DNA of 40,974 nt from the NCBI GenBank assembly GCA_014801585.1, contig JAAVDX010000001.1, positions 65,991 to 106,964 of the forward strand, read 5' to 3'. Below, in pieces: positions 23,164 to 33,076 of the stretch (position 1 is the stretch's first letter; every line of letters starts with the position of its first letter). Source of the DNA: Bacteroides sp. GTDB taxonomy: Bacteria > Bacteroidota > Bacteroidia > Bacteroidales > Muribaculaceae. A model generated the notes under the pieces. The model searched no databases. It was not told the origin of the DNA and saw only the letters and a list, made by a program, of their open reading frames with translations. Position numbers and translations under genes: made by a program.

Positions 23164-23191
23164 TTATTACTTACTACTTATTACTTGGCGC
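23164..23191. repeat. TTATTACTT / GGCGC modular repeat, copy 2
   Basis: Twenty-eight bases identical to 19071-19098, starting TTATTACTTACTACTTATT and ending in GGCGC. It is followed by ATC and GCGTC, so the GC hairpin half is imperfect here. Confidence 0.85.
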
Positions 23192-23283
23192 ATCGCGTCA
23201 CTTCCCCTTCTTAGTTAACTATTTTTAACTATTTTTAACTCCTACTTAAGAGTCAAAGATTTCCTTTTGTGCTGATTTTTAGT

Positions 23284-23328
23284 TAACTTTGCAAAAGAAT
23301 TCCGGAGGGGACGTAAGTCTTCTCCGGA
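23284..23328 (+). promoter_or_regulatory. rimP promoter -7 element and 5'-end leader hairpin
   Basis: TAACTTTG at 23284-23291 is a perfect -7 box; a TTTG at 23266-23269 is only 14 bp upstream, so the -33 element is weak. From 23301 to 23328 a 12-bp stem (TCCGGAGGGGAC with GTCTTCTCCGGA, two G-U pairs) closes a GTAA loop of the GNRA type. The hairpin would lie at the very 5' end of the mRNA, about 30 nt before the rimP ATG. Confidence 0.6.
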
Positions 23329-23360
23329 TTTCATATTATTATGTCTCTAATCCTCAATCC

Positions 23361-23825
23361 ATGATTGACAAGATAAAACTTAAAGATTACGTAGAAGGTG
23401 TCCTTGCCGACACCGACTGCTTCCTGACCGATCTCTCCGTCAGCCCCGATAATAACATTGTGGTGGAAATAGATTCCCCCGGTGTTATCGACATCGATTT
23501 CTGTAGCGCTCTCTCCCGTCGAATCGAGGAGGAGTTCCCCAGAGATGTGGAAGACTACGAATTGGAAGTAGGTTCCGCCGGTCTGACCGCTCCCTTTAAA
23601 GTGCGCGGACAGTGGGAGAAAAATGTCGGCAATGATATCGAAGTCCTCACTTCCAACGGCAAGAAGCTCTATGGCCTCCTCCGTGAACTGCGCGACGACG
23701 CTTTCATCCTCGAAACCGAACAGAAGGTTAAGCGCGATGGTATGAAGCGCCCTGCTATCGAACGCCTTGAGTTGGAAATACCTTTCTCCGACGTCAAAAG
23801 AGCCGCCTACGACCTTAAGTTTTAA
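23361..23825 (+). CDS. rimP: Ribosome maturation factor RimP
   Basis: 154 residues, the normal length. SPDNNIVVEIDSPGVIDIDF and CSALSRRIEEEFPRDVEDYE, then LEVGSAGLTAPFKV, are the N-terminal domain with the conserved EVSSPGL-like turn (here EVGSAGL). The C-terminal SH3-like domain has GKKLYGLLRELRDDAFILE. RimP binds the free 30S subunit and helps its final assembly. The longer open frame starting at 23289 would cross the leader hairpin and lacks similarity; MIDKIKLKDYVEG at 23361 is the right start. It heads the rimP-nusA-infB operon, as in most Bacteroidetes. Confidence 0.93.
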   Translation: MIDKIKLKDYVEGVLADTDCFLTDLSVSPDNNIVVEIDSPGVIDIDFCSALSRRIEEEFPRDVEDYELEVGSAGLTAPFKVRGQWEKNVGNDIEVLTSNGKKLYGLLRELRDDAFILETEQKVKRDGMKRPAIERLELEIPFSDVKRAAYDLKF

Positions 23826-23865
23826 ACCCTTTTTTATTTGAAAACTACTAATTTTTTAGATTATA

Positions 23866-25113
23866 ATGGCAAAAAAAGCTGAAAGCGTAAATATGGTCGA
23901 TAGATTTGCCGAATTCAAGGAATACAAGAATATCGACAAGACGACTATGATCTCCGTGCTCGAGGAATCTTTCCGTAAAGTATTGGAGGGTATGTTCGGC
24001 TCTGATGAGAATTTCGACGTCATAATGAACCCCGATAAGGGCGACTGCGAAATCTATCAGAATCTCGAAGTTGTGGAAGATGGCGATGTCGAAAACCCCA
24101 ACCGTCAGATCGGCATTACCGCTGCCCGCGAAATCGACCCCGAATGTGAAGTCGGTGAGGATGTCACTAAGCAGATCTATTTCGAAAAGTTCGGTCGCCG
24201 CGCAATCCTTAGCCTCCGCCAGACGCTCCAGGCTAAAATTCTCGACCTCCAGAAAGATGCCATTTATAATAAGTTTAAAGAGAAGGAGGGTGAAATCATC
24301 GTTGGTGAGGTTCATCAGATCTGGAAACGCGAAATGCTTCTCCTCGATGAGGAGCAGAATGAACTCCTCCTCCCCAAGGAAGAGCAGATCCCCGGCGATT
24401 TCTTCCATAAGGGTGACATGGTCCGCGCTATCGTCAAGCGCGTCGATAACCCCAATAATAACCCGAAGGTTATCCTCAGTCGTACCGATGAGCGTTTCAT
24501 GCGCCGTCTCTTCGAGCAGGAGGTTCCGGAAATCCACGACGGTCTCGTCACTATCCGCGCCGTCGCTCGTAAACCCGGCGAACGCGCTAAGGTGGCCGTC
24601 GAGTCTTATGATGATCGTATCGACCCCGTCGGCACTTGCGTAGGTATCAAGGGCTCTCGTATCCATGGCATCGTTCGCGAACTCCGCAATGAAAATATCG
24701 ACGTGATCTCTTTCACCAATAATCCCGCGCTTTTCATCCAGCGCGCCCTCAGCCCCGCTAAAATCAGCTCTATCCGAATCAATGAGGAGGAAAAGAAGGC
24801 TGAAGTATTCCTCCATCCTGAGGAAGTCAGCCTCGCTATCGGTAAGGGCGGTCTTAATATCAAACTCGCCACTATGCTCACCGGCTATTCTATCGATGTC
24901 TATCGCGACCTTGAGGAGGGCGAGGAAGATATCTATCTCGATGAATTCCGCGATGAAATCGATGGCTGGGTGATCGAAGCCCTCAAGGATCTCGGTCTCG
25001 GCACCGCTAAGGCTGTGCTCAACGCTGACCCGCACGTCCTCGAACAGGCCGACCTCGAAGATGATACGCTGGAGCATGTCATGAATGTGCTTCGCGCTGA
25101 ATTCGAAGATTAA
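23866..25113 (+). CDS. nusA: Transcription termination/antitermination factor NusA
   Basis: 415 residues, the usual length for Bacteroidetes NusA without the extra C-terminal repeats. Order of domains: N-terminal RNA-polymerase-binding domain (1-130), S1 domain (about 135-200, GEIIVGEVHQIWKREMLLLD), KH1 (GVKGSR-like segment CVGIKGSRIHGIVRELRNEN at about 257-276) and KH2 with VSLAIGKGGLNIKLATMLTG (about 322-341). NusA binds RNA polymerase and nascent RNA and controls pausing, termination and antitermination. It lies 40 bp after rimP and 91 bp before infB in the same operon. Confidence 0.97.
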   Translation: MAKKAESVNMVDRFAEFKEYKNIDKTTMISVLEESFRKVLEGMFGSDENFDVIMNPDKGDCEIYQNLEVVEDGDVENPNRQIGITAAREIDPECEVGEDVTKQIYFEKFGRRAILSLRQTLQAKILDLQKDAIYNKFKEKEGEIIVGEVHQIWKREMLLLDEEQNELLLPKEEQIPGDFFHKGDMVRAIVKRVDNPNNNPKVILSRTDERFMRRLFEQEVPEIHDGLVTIRAVARKPGERAKVAVESYDDRIDPVGTCVGIKGSRIHGIVRELRNENIDVISFTNNPALFIQRALSPAKISSIRINEEEKKAEVFLHPEEVSLAIGKGGLNIKLATMLTGYSIDVYRDLEEGEEDIYLDEFRDEIDGWVIEALKDLGLGTAKAVLNADPHVLEQADLEDDTLEHVMNVLRAEFED

Positions 25114-25204
25114 GCCTGCGGCTCCCGGAGATTTTTTCTCCCTCCGGCGATTTCTTCCGTCTCCCCTCAGCCAATCCCTCCGCCCTCACCTCTAAATCTT
25201 ACGT

Positions 25205-28090
25205 ATGCGACAAAAGATAAGCAAGTTAGCAAAAGAATTAAATGTCAGTGTCTCTACTGCCGTAGAGTTCCTGAGAAAAAATGGCGTCGAAGTCGAAGAC
25301 AATCTCAACGCCCGCATAGATGAGTCCGCTGTGGCTCTCCTACATAAGGAGTTCCGCAAGGACGCAAGTGTGAAAGCCACGGTCGACATGCAGCGCTCTG
25401 AAAAACGCGCCGCTGCCGCTAAAGATCGCGCCGCTGAAATTGCGGCCGCTAAGGCTGAGGAAGAGGCGCGTAAGGCTGAGGCCAAGCGTCTCGAAGCCGA
25501 ACGTAAAGCCCGTGCCGAGGCCGAGGAGGCTCAACGTAAAGCCGCTATCGAAAAGGCTCGCGCCGAGGAGGCCGCAAGAAAGGCCGCCGAGGCTAAAGCT
25601 GAGGCCGAACGTAAAGCCGCGCAAGAAGCTAAGGCTAAAGCTGAGGCGGAAGCGAAGGCTGCCCGCGAAAATGAATTGAAGGCCGCGCAGGCTGGAAAGC
25701 ATCCTGAAATGAAAGACAACTCCGATAAGCAATCAGCCAACAACGACGCTCCTCGTACCGCGTCGCCCGCGGATATCTCGGCAGCCGCTACTGCTGCCGA
25801 ACTCCAGAAGGAGGGTCCGCAATTGAAAATCCTGGGCAAAATCGACCTCTCTGCCCTTAATCAGAACACTCGTCCTAAGAAGAAGTCTAAGGAGGAACGC
25901 CGTCGCGAACGTATCGATAAGTCGCGCGCTCAAAATGGGCAGAATGCAACCCAGGGCGGCGATAAACGTAAGCGTACCCGCATCGGTAAGGAGAAGGTCG
26001 ATGTCGAAAAGGCCGGTCAACAGGTCGCCAACGAACGCCGAAACCACGGTAAGGGTGGCAATAACGGCAACAACGGTCAGAACAATAACTCCCAGAATGG
26101 CAATGGCCGTAATAACAATCGCGGTGGCAACAACCGTAATGACCGCCGAAATCAGGGCAACCGCAACGGCGGCGCCCACAACAATGAGGTGCGCTCGGAA
26201 GACGTTCAGAAGCAGGTGAAGGAGACTCTCGCCCGTCTCACGAATAAGTCTACTAAGAAGAGCGTCAAATGGCGTAAGGAAAAACGTGAGGAAGCCCACA
26301 ACCGCGAACTCGCCAATCAGCAGCGTGAAGCAGCCGAAAGCAAGATCATTAAGATCACTGAGTTCGTCACTGCCAACGACCTCGCTAACCTCATGGAAAT
26401 TCCGGTCAATTCCATCATCGCCACTTGCATGAATCTCGGCGTGATGGTTTCGATCAATCAGCGTCTCGACGCTGAGACCATCAATATCGTGGCTGAGGAA
26501 TTCGGTTATACCACTGAGTATGTATCCGCCGAAGTCTCCGAAGCTATCGCTTCCGAGGAGGATAAGGAGGAAGATCTCGTTCCGCGTCCCCCGATCGTTA
26601 CTGTGATGGGTCACGTCGACCATGGTAAGACTTCGCTCCTCGACTTTATCCGTAATGCTAATGTAATTGCCGGTGAGGCCGGTGGTATCACTCAGCATAT
26701 CGGTGCCTACAATGTGAAACTCGCCGATGGCCGCCACATCACTTTCCTCGACACTCCCGGCCACGAGGCTTTCACCGCTATGCGTGCCCGTGGTGCGAAA
26801 GTCACTGACCTCGCTATCATCATCGTCGCTGCCGACGATAATGTCATGCCGCAGACTATTGAGGCTATCAACCATGCCTCCGCTGCCGGTGTCCCCATGG
26901 TATTCGCCATCAATAAGATTGATAAACCCGCTGCCAACCCCGACAATATCAAGCAGGAACTTGCCAACATGAATTATCTCGTCGAGGAGTGGGGCGGTAA
27001 GTATCAGAGCCAGGATATCTCCGCTAAGAAGGGCATCGGGGTTGATGAACTCATGGAAAAGGTGCTCCTCGAAGCCGAAATGCTCGATCTTAAGGCTAAC
27101 CCCAACCGTATGGCTGTCGGTTCTGTCATCGAGTCTTCCCTCGATAAGGGTCGCGGTTATGTGGCTACGGTACTCGTCCAGAATGGTACCCTCCGCGTGG
27201 GCGACGTTGTGCTCGCAGGTACCCATTATGGTAAGGTTAAGGCTATGTTCAACGAGCGTAACCAGCGCATCAAGGAGGCCGGTCCGGCTGTCCCGGTGCT
27301 CATCCTCGGCCTGAATGGGGCCCCGCAGGCCGGCGATACTTTCAACGTGCTTGAGACCGAACAGGAAGCTCGCGAAATCGCCGGTAAACGTGAACAGCTG
27401 CAGCGCGAACTCAGTCTCCGCACTAAGAAGCGGCCCGGTCTTGAGGAACTCGGTCGCCGACGTGCCCTCAATGATTTCCATGAACTCAACCTCGTCGTCA
27501 AGGGCGACGTCGATGGTTCTATCGAGGCACTCTCGGATTCGCTCATCAAACTCTCTACTCCCGAAATTCAGGTTAATGTGCTGCATAAGGGCGTGGGAGC
27601 TATCTCGGAGAGCGATGTCACTCTGGCTGCCGCTTCCGACGCTATCATCATCGGTTTCCAGGTGCGCCCCTCTGCCGCTGCCCGTCGCGAAGCCGACAAG
27701 GAGGGCGTGGAAATTCGTCTCTATTCCGTCATCTACAAGGCTATCGAGGAGGTCAAGGACGCTATGGAAGGTCTCCTCTCTCCCGAAATCAAGGAGGAAA
27801 TCACCGGCAACGCCGAAGTCCTTCAGACTTATCACATCTCGAAAGTCGGAACTATCGCCGGTGCTATCGTGCGTGACGGTAAGATCAAACGTCAGTCTAA
27901 GGTGCGCGTAGTCCGCGACGGTATCGTAATCTATACCGGTGAACTCGGTTCGCTTAAGCGCTTCAAGGACGACGTCAAGGAGGTTGTGAGCGGTTACGAC
28001 TGCGGTCTCTCCGTTCAGGGCTACAACGACATCCGTGAAGGCGATATCATCGAAGCCTTCGAAGAAGTCGAAGTTAAGAAAACCCTCTAA
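25205..28090 (+). CDS. infB: Translation initiation factor IF-2
   Basis: 961 residues. The start carries the IF2_N helix domain ([20 protein letters not shown]). A long charged A/K/E coiled region (about 60-165) and an N/G/R-rich disordered stretch (about 270-330) precede a second IF2_N-like unit. The GTPase core has GHVDHGKT (469-476, G1), DTPGHEAF (G3) and NKID (G4). Domains II-IV follow, ending with the initiator-tRNA-binding C2 domain. IF-2 brings fMet-tRNA to the 30S subunit and promotes subunit joining. It is the last gene of the rimP-nusA-infB operon and is followed by a strong terminator. Confidence 0.98.
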   Translation: MRQKISKLAKELNVSVSTAVEFLRKNGVEVEDNLNARIDESAVALLHKEFRKDASVKATVDMQRSEKRAAAAKDRAAEIAAAKAEEEARKAEAKRLEAERKARAEAEEAQRKAAIEKARAEEAARKAAEAKAEAERKAAQEAKAKAEAEAKAARENELKAAQAGKHPEMKDNSDKQSANNDAPRTASPADISAAATAAELQKEGPQLKILGKIDLSALNQNTRPKKKSKEERRRERIDKSRAQNGQNATQGGDKRKRTRIGKEKVDVEKAGQQVANERRNHGKGGNNGNNGQNNNSQNGNGRNNNRGGNNRNDRRNQGNRNGGAHNNEVRSEDVQKQVKETLARLTNKSTKKSVKWRKEKREEAHNRELANQQREAAESKIIKITEFVTANDLANLMEIPVNSIIATCMNLGVMVSINQRLDAETINIVAEEFGYTTEYVSAEVSEAIASEEDKEEDLVPRPPIVTVMGHVDHGKTSLLDFIRNANVIAGEAGGITQHIGAYNVKLADGRHITFLDTPGHEAFTAMRARGAKVTDLAIIIVAADDNVMPQTIEAINHASAAGVPMVFAINKIDKPAANPDNIKQELANMNYLVEEWGGKYQSQDISAKKGIGVDELMEKVLLEAEMLDLKANPNRMAVGSVIESSLDKGRGYVATVLVQNGTLRVGDVVLAGTHYGKVKAMFNERNQRIKEAGPAVPVLILGLNGAPQAGDTFNVLETEQEAREIAGKREQLQRELSLRTKKRPGLEELGRRRALNDFHELNLVVKGDVDGSIEALSDSLIKLSTPEIQVNVLHKGVGAISESDVTLAAASDAIIIGFQVRPSAAARREADKEGVEIRLYSVIYKAIEEVKDAMEGLLSPEIKEEITGNAEVLQTYHISKVGTIAGAIVRDGKIKRQSKVRVVRDGIVIYTGELGSLKRFKDDVKEVVSGYDCGLSVQGYNDIREGDIIEAFEEVEVKKTL

Positions 28091-28095
28091 GGCCT

Positions 28096-28134
28096 TTTAA
28101 GCCTTATCGATAGAACCTTTAAGCCTTATCGATA
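28096..28134 (+). repeat. 17-bp direct repeat after infB
   Basis: TTTAAGCCTTATCGATA occurs at 28096-28112 and again at 28118-28134 with 5 bp between. It lies between the infB stop and its terminator and looks like a local duplication with no known role. Confidence 0.85.
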
Positions 28135-28145
28135 TCAACCACATA

Positions 28146-28181
28146 AAAAGCATCCTCCCCTCCGTTAGGGAGGATGCTTTT
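28146..28181 (+). terminator. Intrinsic terminator of the rimP-nusA-infB operon
   Basis: AAAAGCATCCTCCC (28146-28159) pairs with GGGAGGATGCTTTT (28168-28181) around an 8-nt loop, ending in a T-run. It is 56 bp after the infB stop. Confidence 0.9.
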
Positions 28182-28229
28182 CCTTTTAAGTCTTAATGCA
28201 TAAAGTCTTACCGCTCTTTTAAACCCTTA

Positions 28230-28736
28230 ATGTCAATGCCTTTAGTATTCGTAAATATAGGAACCAATCGAGGAGATCGTCGCCGAAATCTCTCCCGCGC
28301 CGCTGCCGAGATCGGCCGACGCTTCGGCTATTTCGAACTCTCTCACGTCATGGAATCCGAACCCTGGGGATTCGATTCCCAAAATAAGTTTCTCAATGTC
28401 GCAATGGTGTTTCGTTCCGACGAAGACCCGCTTGATATCCTGCACGCTCTTCAGAAGATTGAGCGCGAACTCGGCAACCGTCTCGCCGAAGAGAATATGC
28501 AGCGTTTCATACCCGTCGTAAGAAAAGATGTGGCCGGTGAAAACTCCGCCGACTTCCTCGACAACCATCGTAACCCCGACGGATCTTATGCCGACCGATT
28601 CCTCGATATCGACATCATGACCATTGAAGGAGTGGAAATGCACACCGACGAACTCACCCTTCCCCATCCCCATCTCCGCGAACGACCCTTCTTTATGGAA
28701 CCCCTCCAAGAACTTCTCGACCAGATTCCATCATAA
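28230..28736 (+). CDS. folK: 2-amino-4-hydroxy-6-hydroxymethyldihydropteridine pyrophosphokinase
   Basis: 168 residues (166 if the ATG at 28236 is used; MPLVFVNIGTNRGDRRRNL fits the family N-terminus better). NIGTNRGDRRRNL is the G-N loop; ESEPWGFDSQNKFLN is the pterin-binding part. DRFLDIDIMTIEGVE contains the two catalytic aspartates that bind magnesium, and LTLPHPHLRERPFFMEPL is the ATP-binding block. A loop of about 30 residues (from QRFIPVV to NPDGSY) is inserted before the DIDI motif, a form I associate with Bacteroidales HPPK. The enzyme transfers pyrophosphate from ATP to hydroxymethyldihydropterin in folate synthesis. It stands alone between the infB terminator and a tRNA gene. Confidence 0.9.
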   Translation: MSMPLVFVNIGTNRGDRRRNLSRAAAEIGRRFGYFELSHVMESEPWGFDSQNKFLNVAMVFRSDEDPLDILHALQKIERELGNRLAEENMQRFIPVVRKDVAGENSADFLDNHRNPDGSYADRFLDIDIMTIEGVEMHTDELTLPHPHLRERPFFMEPLQELLDQIPS

Positions 28737-28774
28737 TTTTTCCACAAAACTGCGATTATATCAAAAAAAATTCG

Positions 28775-28782
28775 TAACTTTG
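28775..28782 (+). promoter_or_regulatory. -7 element of the tRNA-Arg promoter
   Basis: TAACTTTG followed by C stands 12 bp before the mature tRNA 5' end, the spacing expected for a tRNA promoter. A TTTG -33 element is not evident. Confidence 0.6.
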
Positions 28783-28794
28783 CATTCCAAAGTC

Positions 28795-28868
28795 GGTTCG
28801 GTAGCTCAGCTGGATAGAGCAACAGCCTTCTAAGCTGTGGGTCCAGGGTTCGAATCCCTGCCGAATCA
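28795..28868 (+). tRNA. tRNA-Arg (anticodon TCT)
   Basis: A full cloverleaf can be drawn. The acceptor stem is GGTTCGG with CCGAATC (one G-U pair), the D stem GCTC with GAGC, and the anticodon stem ACAGC with GCTGT. The seven-base loop CTTCTAA puts TCT at positions 34-36, and the T arm is CAGGG-TTCGAAT-CCCTG. The discriminator base is A; CCA is not encoded. It reads AGA (and AGG by wobble) arginine codons. Confidence 0.97.
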
Positions 28869-28878
28869 CTTCTTTTGG

Positions 28879-28910
28879 AAGCCCCGTTTGCGAATTCGCA
28901 AACGGGGCTT
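28879..28910 (+). terminator. Terminator after tRNA-Arg
   Basis: A perfect 32-bp palindrome (AAGCCCCGTTTGCGAA followed by its exact complement) with a T-run directly after it, 10 bp past the tRNA. The symmetrical A/T ends could also terminate transcription from the other side. Confidence 0.9.
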
Positions 28911-28968
28911 TTTAATGTTACTACCTTTCCTATTTTTTGATATCACGATGAATTTTATCTGAGAATAT

Positions 28969-28999
28969 TTTGCCAATCGGCAAATTTATAATAATTTTG
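28969..28999 (+). promoter_or_regulatory. Promoter of the fumarate reductase/succinate dehydrogenase operon with overlapping dyad
   Basis: TTTG at 28969-28972, a 19-bp spacer and TAATTTTG at 28992-28999 give an excellent Bacteroidetes promoter. TTTGCC-AATC-GGCAAA (28969-28984) is a perfect inverted repeat covering the -33 box, placed as a repressor or activator site would be. The leader of about 150 nt includes another hairpin (GAAGTTGT-TCAA-ACAACTTC, 29075-29094). Confidence 0.75.
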
Positions 29000-29155
29000 C
29001 ATTTATTAGCAGATAGACCCCGGCTATCAATCGGTGCCTCGTGCCTCCACATGACTACCGGCTTTATCCGCTATGAAGTTGTTCAAACAACTTCCATAAC
29101 TACCACGATTAAATTATAAACTAAATAAAATATCTAATCTATCATCCGAACTACT

Positions 29156-30235
29156 ATGTGGTTATCAGACTCTTCAGTAGGACGTAAATTCATCATGGCT
29201 GTCACAGGCGCCGTGCTCGTCCTATTCGTGACTTTTCACTGTTTGATGAACGCAGTAGCCATCATCTGGCCCGTCGCTTACAACTCCGTTTGTATGTTCC
29301 TCGGTGCTAACTGGTATGCCCTCGCTGCATCTGCCGGATTGGCTCTCTTCATCGTAGTACACATCATCTACGCTGTCGTTCTGACCCTTCAGAACCGTCG
29401 CGCACGCGGTCATGAGCGCTATGCAATCAACAAGCGCCCCGCCGGTGTCGAATGGTCTTCTCAGAACATGCTCGTGCTCGGTATCGTCGTGCTCGCTTTC
29501 CTCGTTGTCCACCTCATCCAGTTCTGGGCAAAGATGCAGCTCGTCGAAGTCGCAGGCTGTGACACTCTCATCCCCGCTACTGCCGGAACCCTTTTCCTCC
29601 AGGAAGCTTTCGCTCAGCCTTGGACTATCGTTGTTTACCTCATCGGCTTCATCGCTCTCTGGTTCCACCTCACCCACGGCTTCTGGTCAATGTTCCAGTC
29701 TGTAGGTTGGGACTCTACTGTTTGGATCCCCCGTCTCAAATGTATCGCTCAGTGGTGGGTAGGAATCGTTACCGCCCTCTTCGTCGCTGAGGCTATCGTC
29801 TTCACTGTTAACGCCAACAAGGATTACTACAAGACTAATGAAGACCTCCGTCAGCAGTACATGTCTATGATCATCCCGGAAGTTTTCGACGACCTCGGTC
29901 CCGACGCTGTGCAGCAGCTCTCCGCTATGCCCTACGATCAGCTCTCTCAGATGATCGACTACCAGATGATGCAGCTCAGCAATCCTCAGGTACAAGCTAT
30001 GCAGGCTCAGAATCCTGATTTCCAGAAAGTCCTCAAGGCTTTCACTCACATGCAGGAGTTCATGAATTATCTTAACGGCACTCCCGCTCCCGAAGCTCCC
30101 GCCGCTCCCGTTATGGGCGCTGCTCCGCAGGGCGCTGAAAACGTTGAAGCTGTCGAAGCTGTCGAAGTGCAGGAAGCAACTGCTCAGCCCGCTGCCAATC
30201 CCGCCGACGCAGAACCCGCTGCCACTAACAATTAA
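29156..30235 (+). CDS. frdC: Succinate dehydrogenase/fumarate reductase cytochrome b subunit with C-terminal extension
   Basis: 359 residues. The first about 225 contain five membrane segments with the histidines of a type B di-heme quinone-binding subunit ([49 protein letters not shown]). That part is the whole usual protein (about 225-230 residues). A tail of about 130 residues follows: first a helical Q/M/D-rich part ([20 protein letters not shown] and [20 protein letters not shown]), then an A/P/E-rich end. The subunit anchors the flavoprotein and iron-sulfur subunits to the inner face of the membrane and passes electrons from menaquinol to fumarate, or the reverse. It opens the frdC-frdA-frdB operon and is followed by frdA after 14 bp. 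Confidence 0.93.
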   Translation: MWLSDSSVGRKFIMAVTGAVLVLFVTFHCLMNAVAIIWPVAYNSVCMFLGANWYALAASAGLALFIVVHIIYAVVLTLQNRRARGHERYAINKRPAGVEWSSQNMLVLGIVVLAFLVVHLIQFWAKMQLVEVAGCDTLIPATAGTLFLQEAFAQPWTIVVYLIGFIALWFHLTHGFWSMFQSVGWDSTVWIPRLKCIAQWWVGIVTALFVAEAIVFTVNANKDYYKTNEDLRQQYMSMIIPEVFDDLGPDAVQQLSAMPYDQLSQMIDYQMMQLSNPQVQAMQAQNPDFQKVLKAFTHMQEFMNYLNGTPAPEAPAAPVMGAAPQGAENVEAVEAVEVQEATAQPAANPADAEPAATNN

Positions 30236-30249
30236 ATTTTTCAGACGAT

Positions 30250-32277
30250 ATGGCAACTATAGACATTACAAAAGTAAAAACAATGAATCCGGTTGACTCC
30301 AAGATTCCGGAGGGTCCTATCGCTGAGAAATGGACCAACTATAAGGCTCATCAGAAACTCGTCAACCCCGCAAATAAGCGTAAACTCGACGTTATCGTCG
30401 TCGGTACCGGCCTCGCCGGCGCTTCTGCCGCTTCTACTCTCGGCGAACTCGGTTTCAATGTCCTCAACTTCTGCATTCAGGATTCCCCCCGTCGCGCTCA
30501 CTCTATCGCTGCACAGGGCGGTATCAACGCTGCTAAGAATTATCAGAACGATGGCGACTCCGTTTATCGCCTGTTCTACGATACTGTTAAGGGTGGCGAC
30601 TATCGCGCTCGCGAAGCTAACGTGTATCGCCTCGCTGAAGTCTCCAACAATATCATCGACCAGTGTGTCGCTCAGGGTGTGCCTTTCGCTCGCGAATACG
30701 GCGGCCTCCTCGCCAACCGTTCTTTCGGTGGCGCTCAGGTAAGCCGTACTTTCTACGCTAAAGGTCAGACCGGTCAGCAGCTCCTCCTCGGTGCTTACTC
30801 TTCTCTCAACCGCCAGATCCAGCTTGGCAAGGTAAAGAGCTTCAACCGCTATGAGATGCACGACGTTGTCCTCGTGAAGGATAAGGACGGCGTGGAACGT
30901 GCTCGCGGTATCATCGCAAAGAATCTCGTGACAGGTAAGTTCGAGCGTTTCTCCGCTCACGCTGTCGTTATCGCTACCGGCGGTTATGGCAACACTTACT
31001 TCCTTTCCACTAACGCTATGGCCTGCAACGTCTCCGCTGCTATGGCCTGCTATCGTAAGGGTGCTTACTTCGCTAACCCCGCCTTCGTGCAGATCCACCC
31101 GACCTGTATCCCCGTCCACGGCGACAAGCAGTCGAAACTCACTCTTATGTCTGAGTCTCTCCGTAACGACGGCCGTATCTGGGTGCCGAAGAAGCTCGAA
31201 GACGCCGTGAAGCTTCAGAAAGGTCAGATCAAGGGTAGCGATATCCCTGAAGAAGACCGCGACTATTATCTAGAACGCCGCTACCCGGCTTTCGGTAACC
31301 TCGTCCCCCGCGACGTCGCTTCTCGCGCTGCCAAGGAGCGTTGCGACAAGGGCTTCGGTGTCAACAACACCGGTCTCGCTGTATTCCTCGATTTCTCTGA
31401 GGCTATCAACCGCCTCGGAATCGATCAGGTTCGCCAGCGCTACGGCAACCTCTTCGACATGTATGAGGAAATCACCGACGTTAACCCCGGCGAACTCGCT
31501 TGCGAAAAGAATGGTGAGAAGTATTACAACCCGATGATGATCTTCCCCGCTATCCACTACACTATGGGTGGTATCTGGGTCGACTACGAACTCCAGACTT
31601 CGATCAAGGGTCTCTTCGCTATCGGTGAATGTAACTTCTCCGACCACGGCGCTAACCGCCTCGGTGCTTCCGCCCTCATGCAGGGTCTCGCCGACGGTTA
31701 TTTCGTCCTCCCCTACACTATCCAGAACTACCTCAGCGACCAGATCAGCGTTCCCCGCTTCTCTACTGAGCTCCCCGAATTCGAGGAGGCTGAAAAGAAA
31801 TGTCAGGAAAAGATGGACCGCCTCATGGCTATTCAGGGCAACCGCTCCGTCGACTCTATCCATAAGGAACTCGGTCACATCATGTGGGAAAATGTCGGTA
31901 TGGCCCGTACTAAGGAGAGCCTCGAAAAGGCAATCAACGAACTCAATGAGCTTCGCAAAGTCTTCGATACCGAACTCTACATCCCCGGCTCCCCCGAGGG
32001 TATGAATGTCGAACTCGACAAGGCTTTCCGTCTCAACGACTTTATCACGATGGGTCAGCTCATGGCTTACGACGCCCTCAACCGCAACGAATCCTGCGGC
32101 GGTCACTTCCGCGAGGAATACCAGACTGAGGAAGGCGAGGCTAAGCGCGACGACGAACACTATTTCTACGTCAGCTGCTGGGATTATCAGGGTTCCGACT
32201 CTAAAGCTCCCGAACTCATCATCGAACCTCTCCACTATGAGGCAATCAAGGTTCAGACACGTAACTACAAGTCTTGA
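30250..32277 (+). CDS. frdA: Fumarate reductase/succinate dehydrogenase flavoprotein subunit
   Basis: 675 residues, the normal length for type B enzymes. [20 protein letters not shown] (about 48-67) is the dinucleotide-binding fold. [20 protein letters not shown] carries the histidine (about 84) that holds FAD covalently. [20 protein letters not shown] and [10 protein letters not shown] are further FAD/substrate parts. [20 protein letters not shown], then [18 protein letters not shown], matches the C-terminal FAD site. It catalyses fumarate to succinate (the main fermentation end reaction in gut Bacteroidales) or the reverse. It works with the membrane subunit upstream and the iron-sulfur subunit 40 bp downstream. 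Confidence 0.98.
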   Translation: MATIDITKVKTMNPVDSKIPEGPIAEKWTNYKAHQKLVNPANKRKLDVIVVGTGLAGASAASTLGELGFNVLNFCIQDSPRRAHSIAAQGGINAAKNYQNDGDSVYRLFYDTVKGGDYRAREANVYRLAEVSNNIIDQCVAQGVPFAREYGGLLANRSFGGAQVSRTFYAKGQTGQQLLLGAYSSLNRQIQLGKVKSFNRYEMHDVVLVKDKDGVERARGIIAKNLVTGKFERFSAHAVVIATGGYGNTYFLSTNAMACNVSAAMACYRKGAYFANPAFVQIHPTCIPVHGDKQSKLTLMSESLRNDGRIWVPKKLEDAVKLQKGQIKGSDIPEEDRDYYLERRYPAFGNLVPRDVASRAAKERCDKGFGVNNTGLAVFLDFSEAINRLGIDQVRQRYGNLFDMYEEITDVNPGELACEKNGEKYYNPMMIFPAIHYTMGGIWVDYELQTSIKGLFAIGECNFSDHGANRLGASALMQGLADGYFVLPYTIQNYLSDQISVPRFSTELPEFEEAEKKCQEKMDRLMAIQGNRSVDSIHKELGHIMWENVGMARTKESLEKAINELNELRKVFDTELYIPGSPEGMNVELDKAFRLNDFITMGQLMAYDALNRNESCGGHFREEYQTEEGEAKRDDEHYFYVSCWDYQGSDSKAPELIIEPLHYEAIKVQTRNYKS

Positions 32278-32317
32278 TCCTATAAGTCTTAATTACACAT
32301 AAATCGAATTTCTTACA

Positions 32318-33076
32318 ATGGAAGATAATATAATGAAAGTCAACCTCAAAGTCTGGCGTCAGGCCGGACCGCGAGAGAAGGGTGAGTTCAAGACTTATAT
32401 GAATGTCGAGACTACGCCCGACACTTCTTTCCTCGAGACGCTCGACATCCTCAACGAGATGCTCGTCGAAAACCACGAGGAGCCTATCGTGTTCGACCAC
32501 GACTGCCGCGAAGGTATCTGCGGTATGTGCTCGCTATACATCAATGGTCATCCCCATGGCCCCGCTACCGGCGCCACTACCTGCCAGCTCTACATGCGCC
32601 GTTTCAAGGACGGTGAGACTATCACTGTTGAGCCTTGGCGTTCGGCTGCCTTCCCCGTGATCAAAGACCTCATGGTCGACCGCAACGCTTTCGATAAGAT
32701 CCAGCAGGCCGGCGGCTATGTCTCTTTCAATTGCGGTGGCGCTCAGGATGCCAACGACCTCCCCATCTCTAAGGTCAACGCCGACGAGGCTATGGACTCC
32801 GCAAGCTGCATCGGCTGTGGCGCATGCGTCGCTGCCTGCAAAAACGGCTCCGCTATGCTCTTTGTCAGCGCTAAGGTGAGCCAGCTCGCTCTCCTCCCCC
32901 AGGGCGAAGTGGAAAAAGATCGCCGCGTCCGCGCTATGGTAGCTAAGATGGATGAACTCGGCTTCGGCAACTGCACTAACACAGGTGCTTGCTCCGCTGA
33001 ATGTCCCAAGAACATCAAGCTCTACAACATCGGCCGCATGAACCGCCACTTCATCGCAGCTAAATGCAAGGAATAA
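32318..33076 (+). CDS. frdB: Fumarate reductase/succinate dehydrogenase iron-sulfur subunit
   Basis: 252 residues. The plant-type [2Fe-2S] ligands are C63, C68, C71 and C89 ([12 protein letters not shown], then ATTCQLYM). The bacterial ferredoxin part has [11 protein letters not shown] at 164-174 for [4Fe-4S] and [12 protein letters not shown] at 219-230 for the remaining cluster. It carries electrons between the quinone-binding subunit and the flavoprotein. An in-frame ATG five codons in (32333, [10 protein letters not shown]) is an alternative start. It is the last gene of the operon. Confidence 0.97.
   Translation: MEDNIMKVNLKVWRQAGPREKGEFKTYMNVETTPDTSFLETLDILNEMLVENHEEPIVFDHDCREGICGMCSLYINGHPHGPATGATTCQLYMRRFKDGETITVEPWRSAAFPVIKDLMVDRNAFDKIQQAGGYVSFNCGGAQDANDLPISKVNADEAMDSASCIGCGACVAACKNGSAMLFVSAKVSQLALLPQGEVEKDRRVRAMVAKMDELGFGNCTNTGACSAECPKNIKLYNIGRMNRHFIAAKCKE

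Larger units (their letters stand above)
22856..23360. other. Repeat-rich intergenic region between the capsid island and rimP
   Basis: A 505-bp gap with no supportable gene. It carries copy B of the compound dispersed repeat (22934-23096), a GCGCC-TAACA-GGCGC hairpin near 23014-23028, the TTATTACTT/GGCGC module (23164-23191), a double ATTTTTAACT run near 23219-23240, the rimP promoter and a leader hairpin. Confidence 0.75.

Noticed and set aside
28795..28868. tRNA-Arg as the integration site of the capsid island
   Set aside because: It lies 6 kb away beyond the rimP-nusA-infB operon, no partial tRNA copy is seen on the other side of the island, and no integrase is present.
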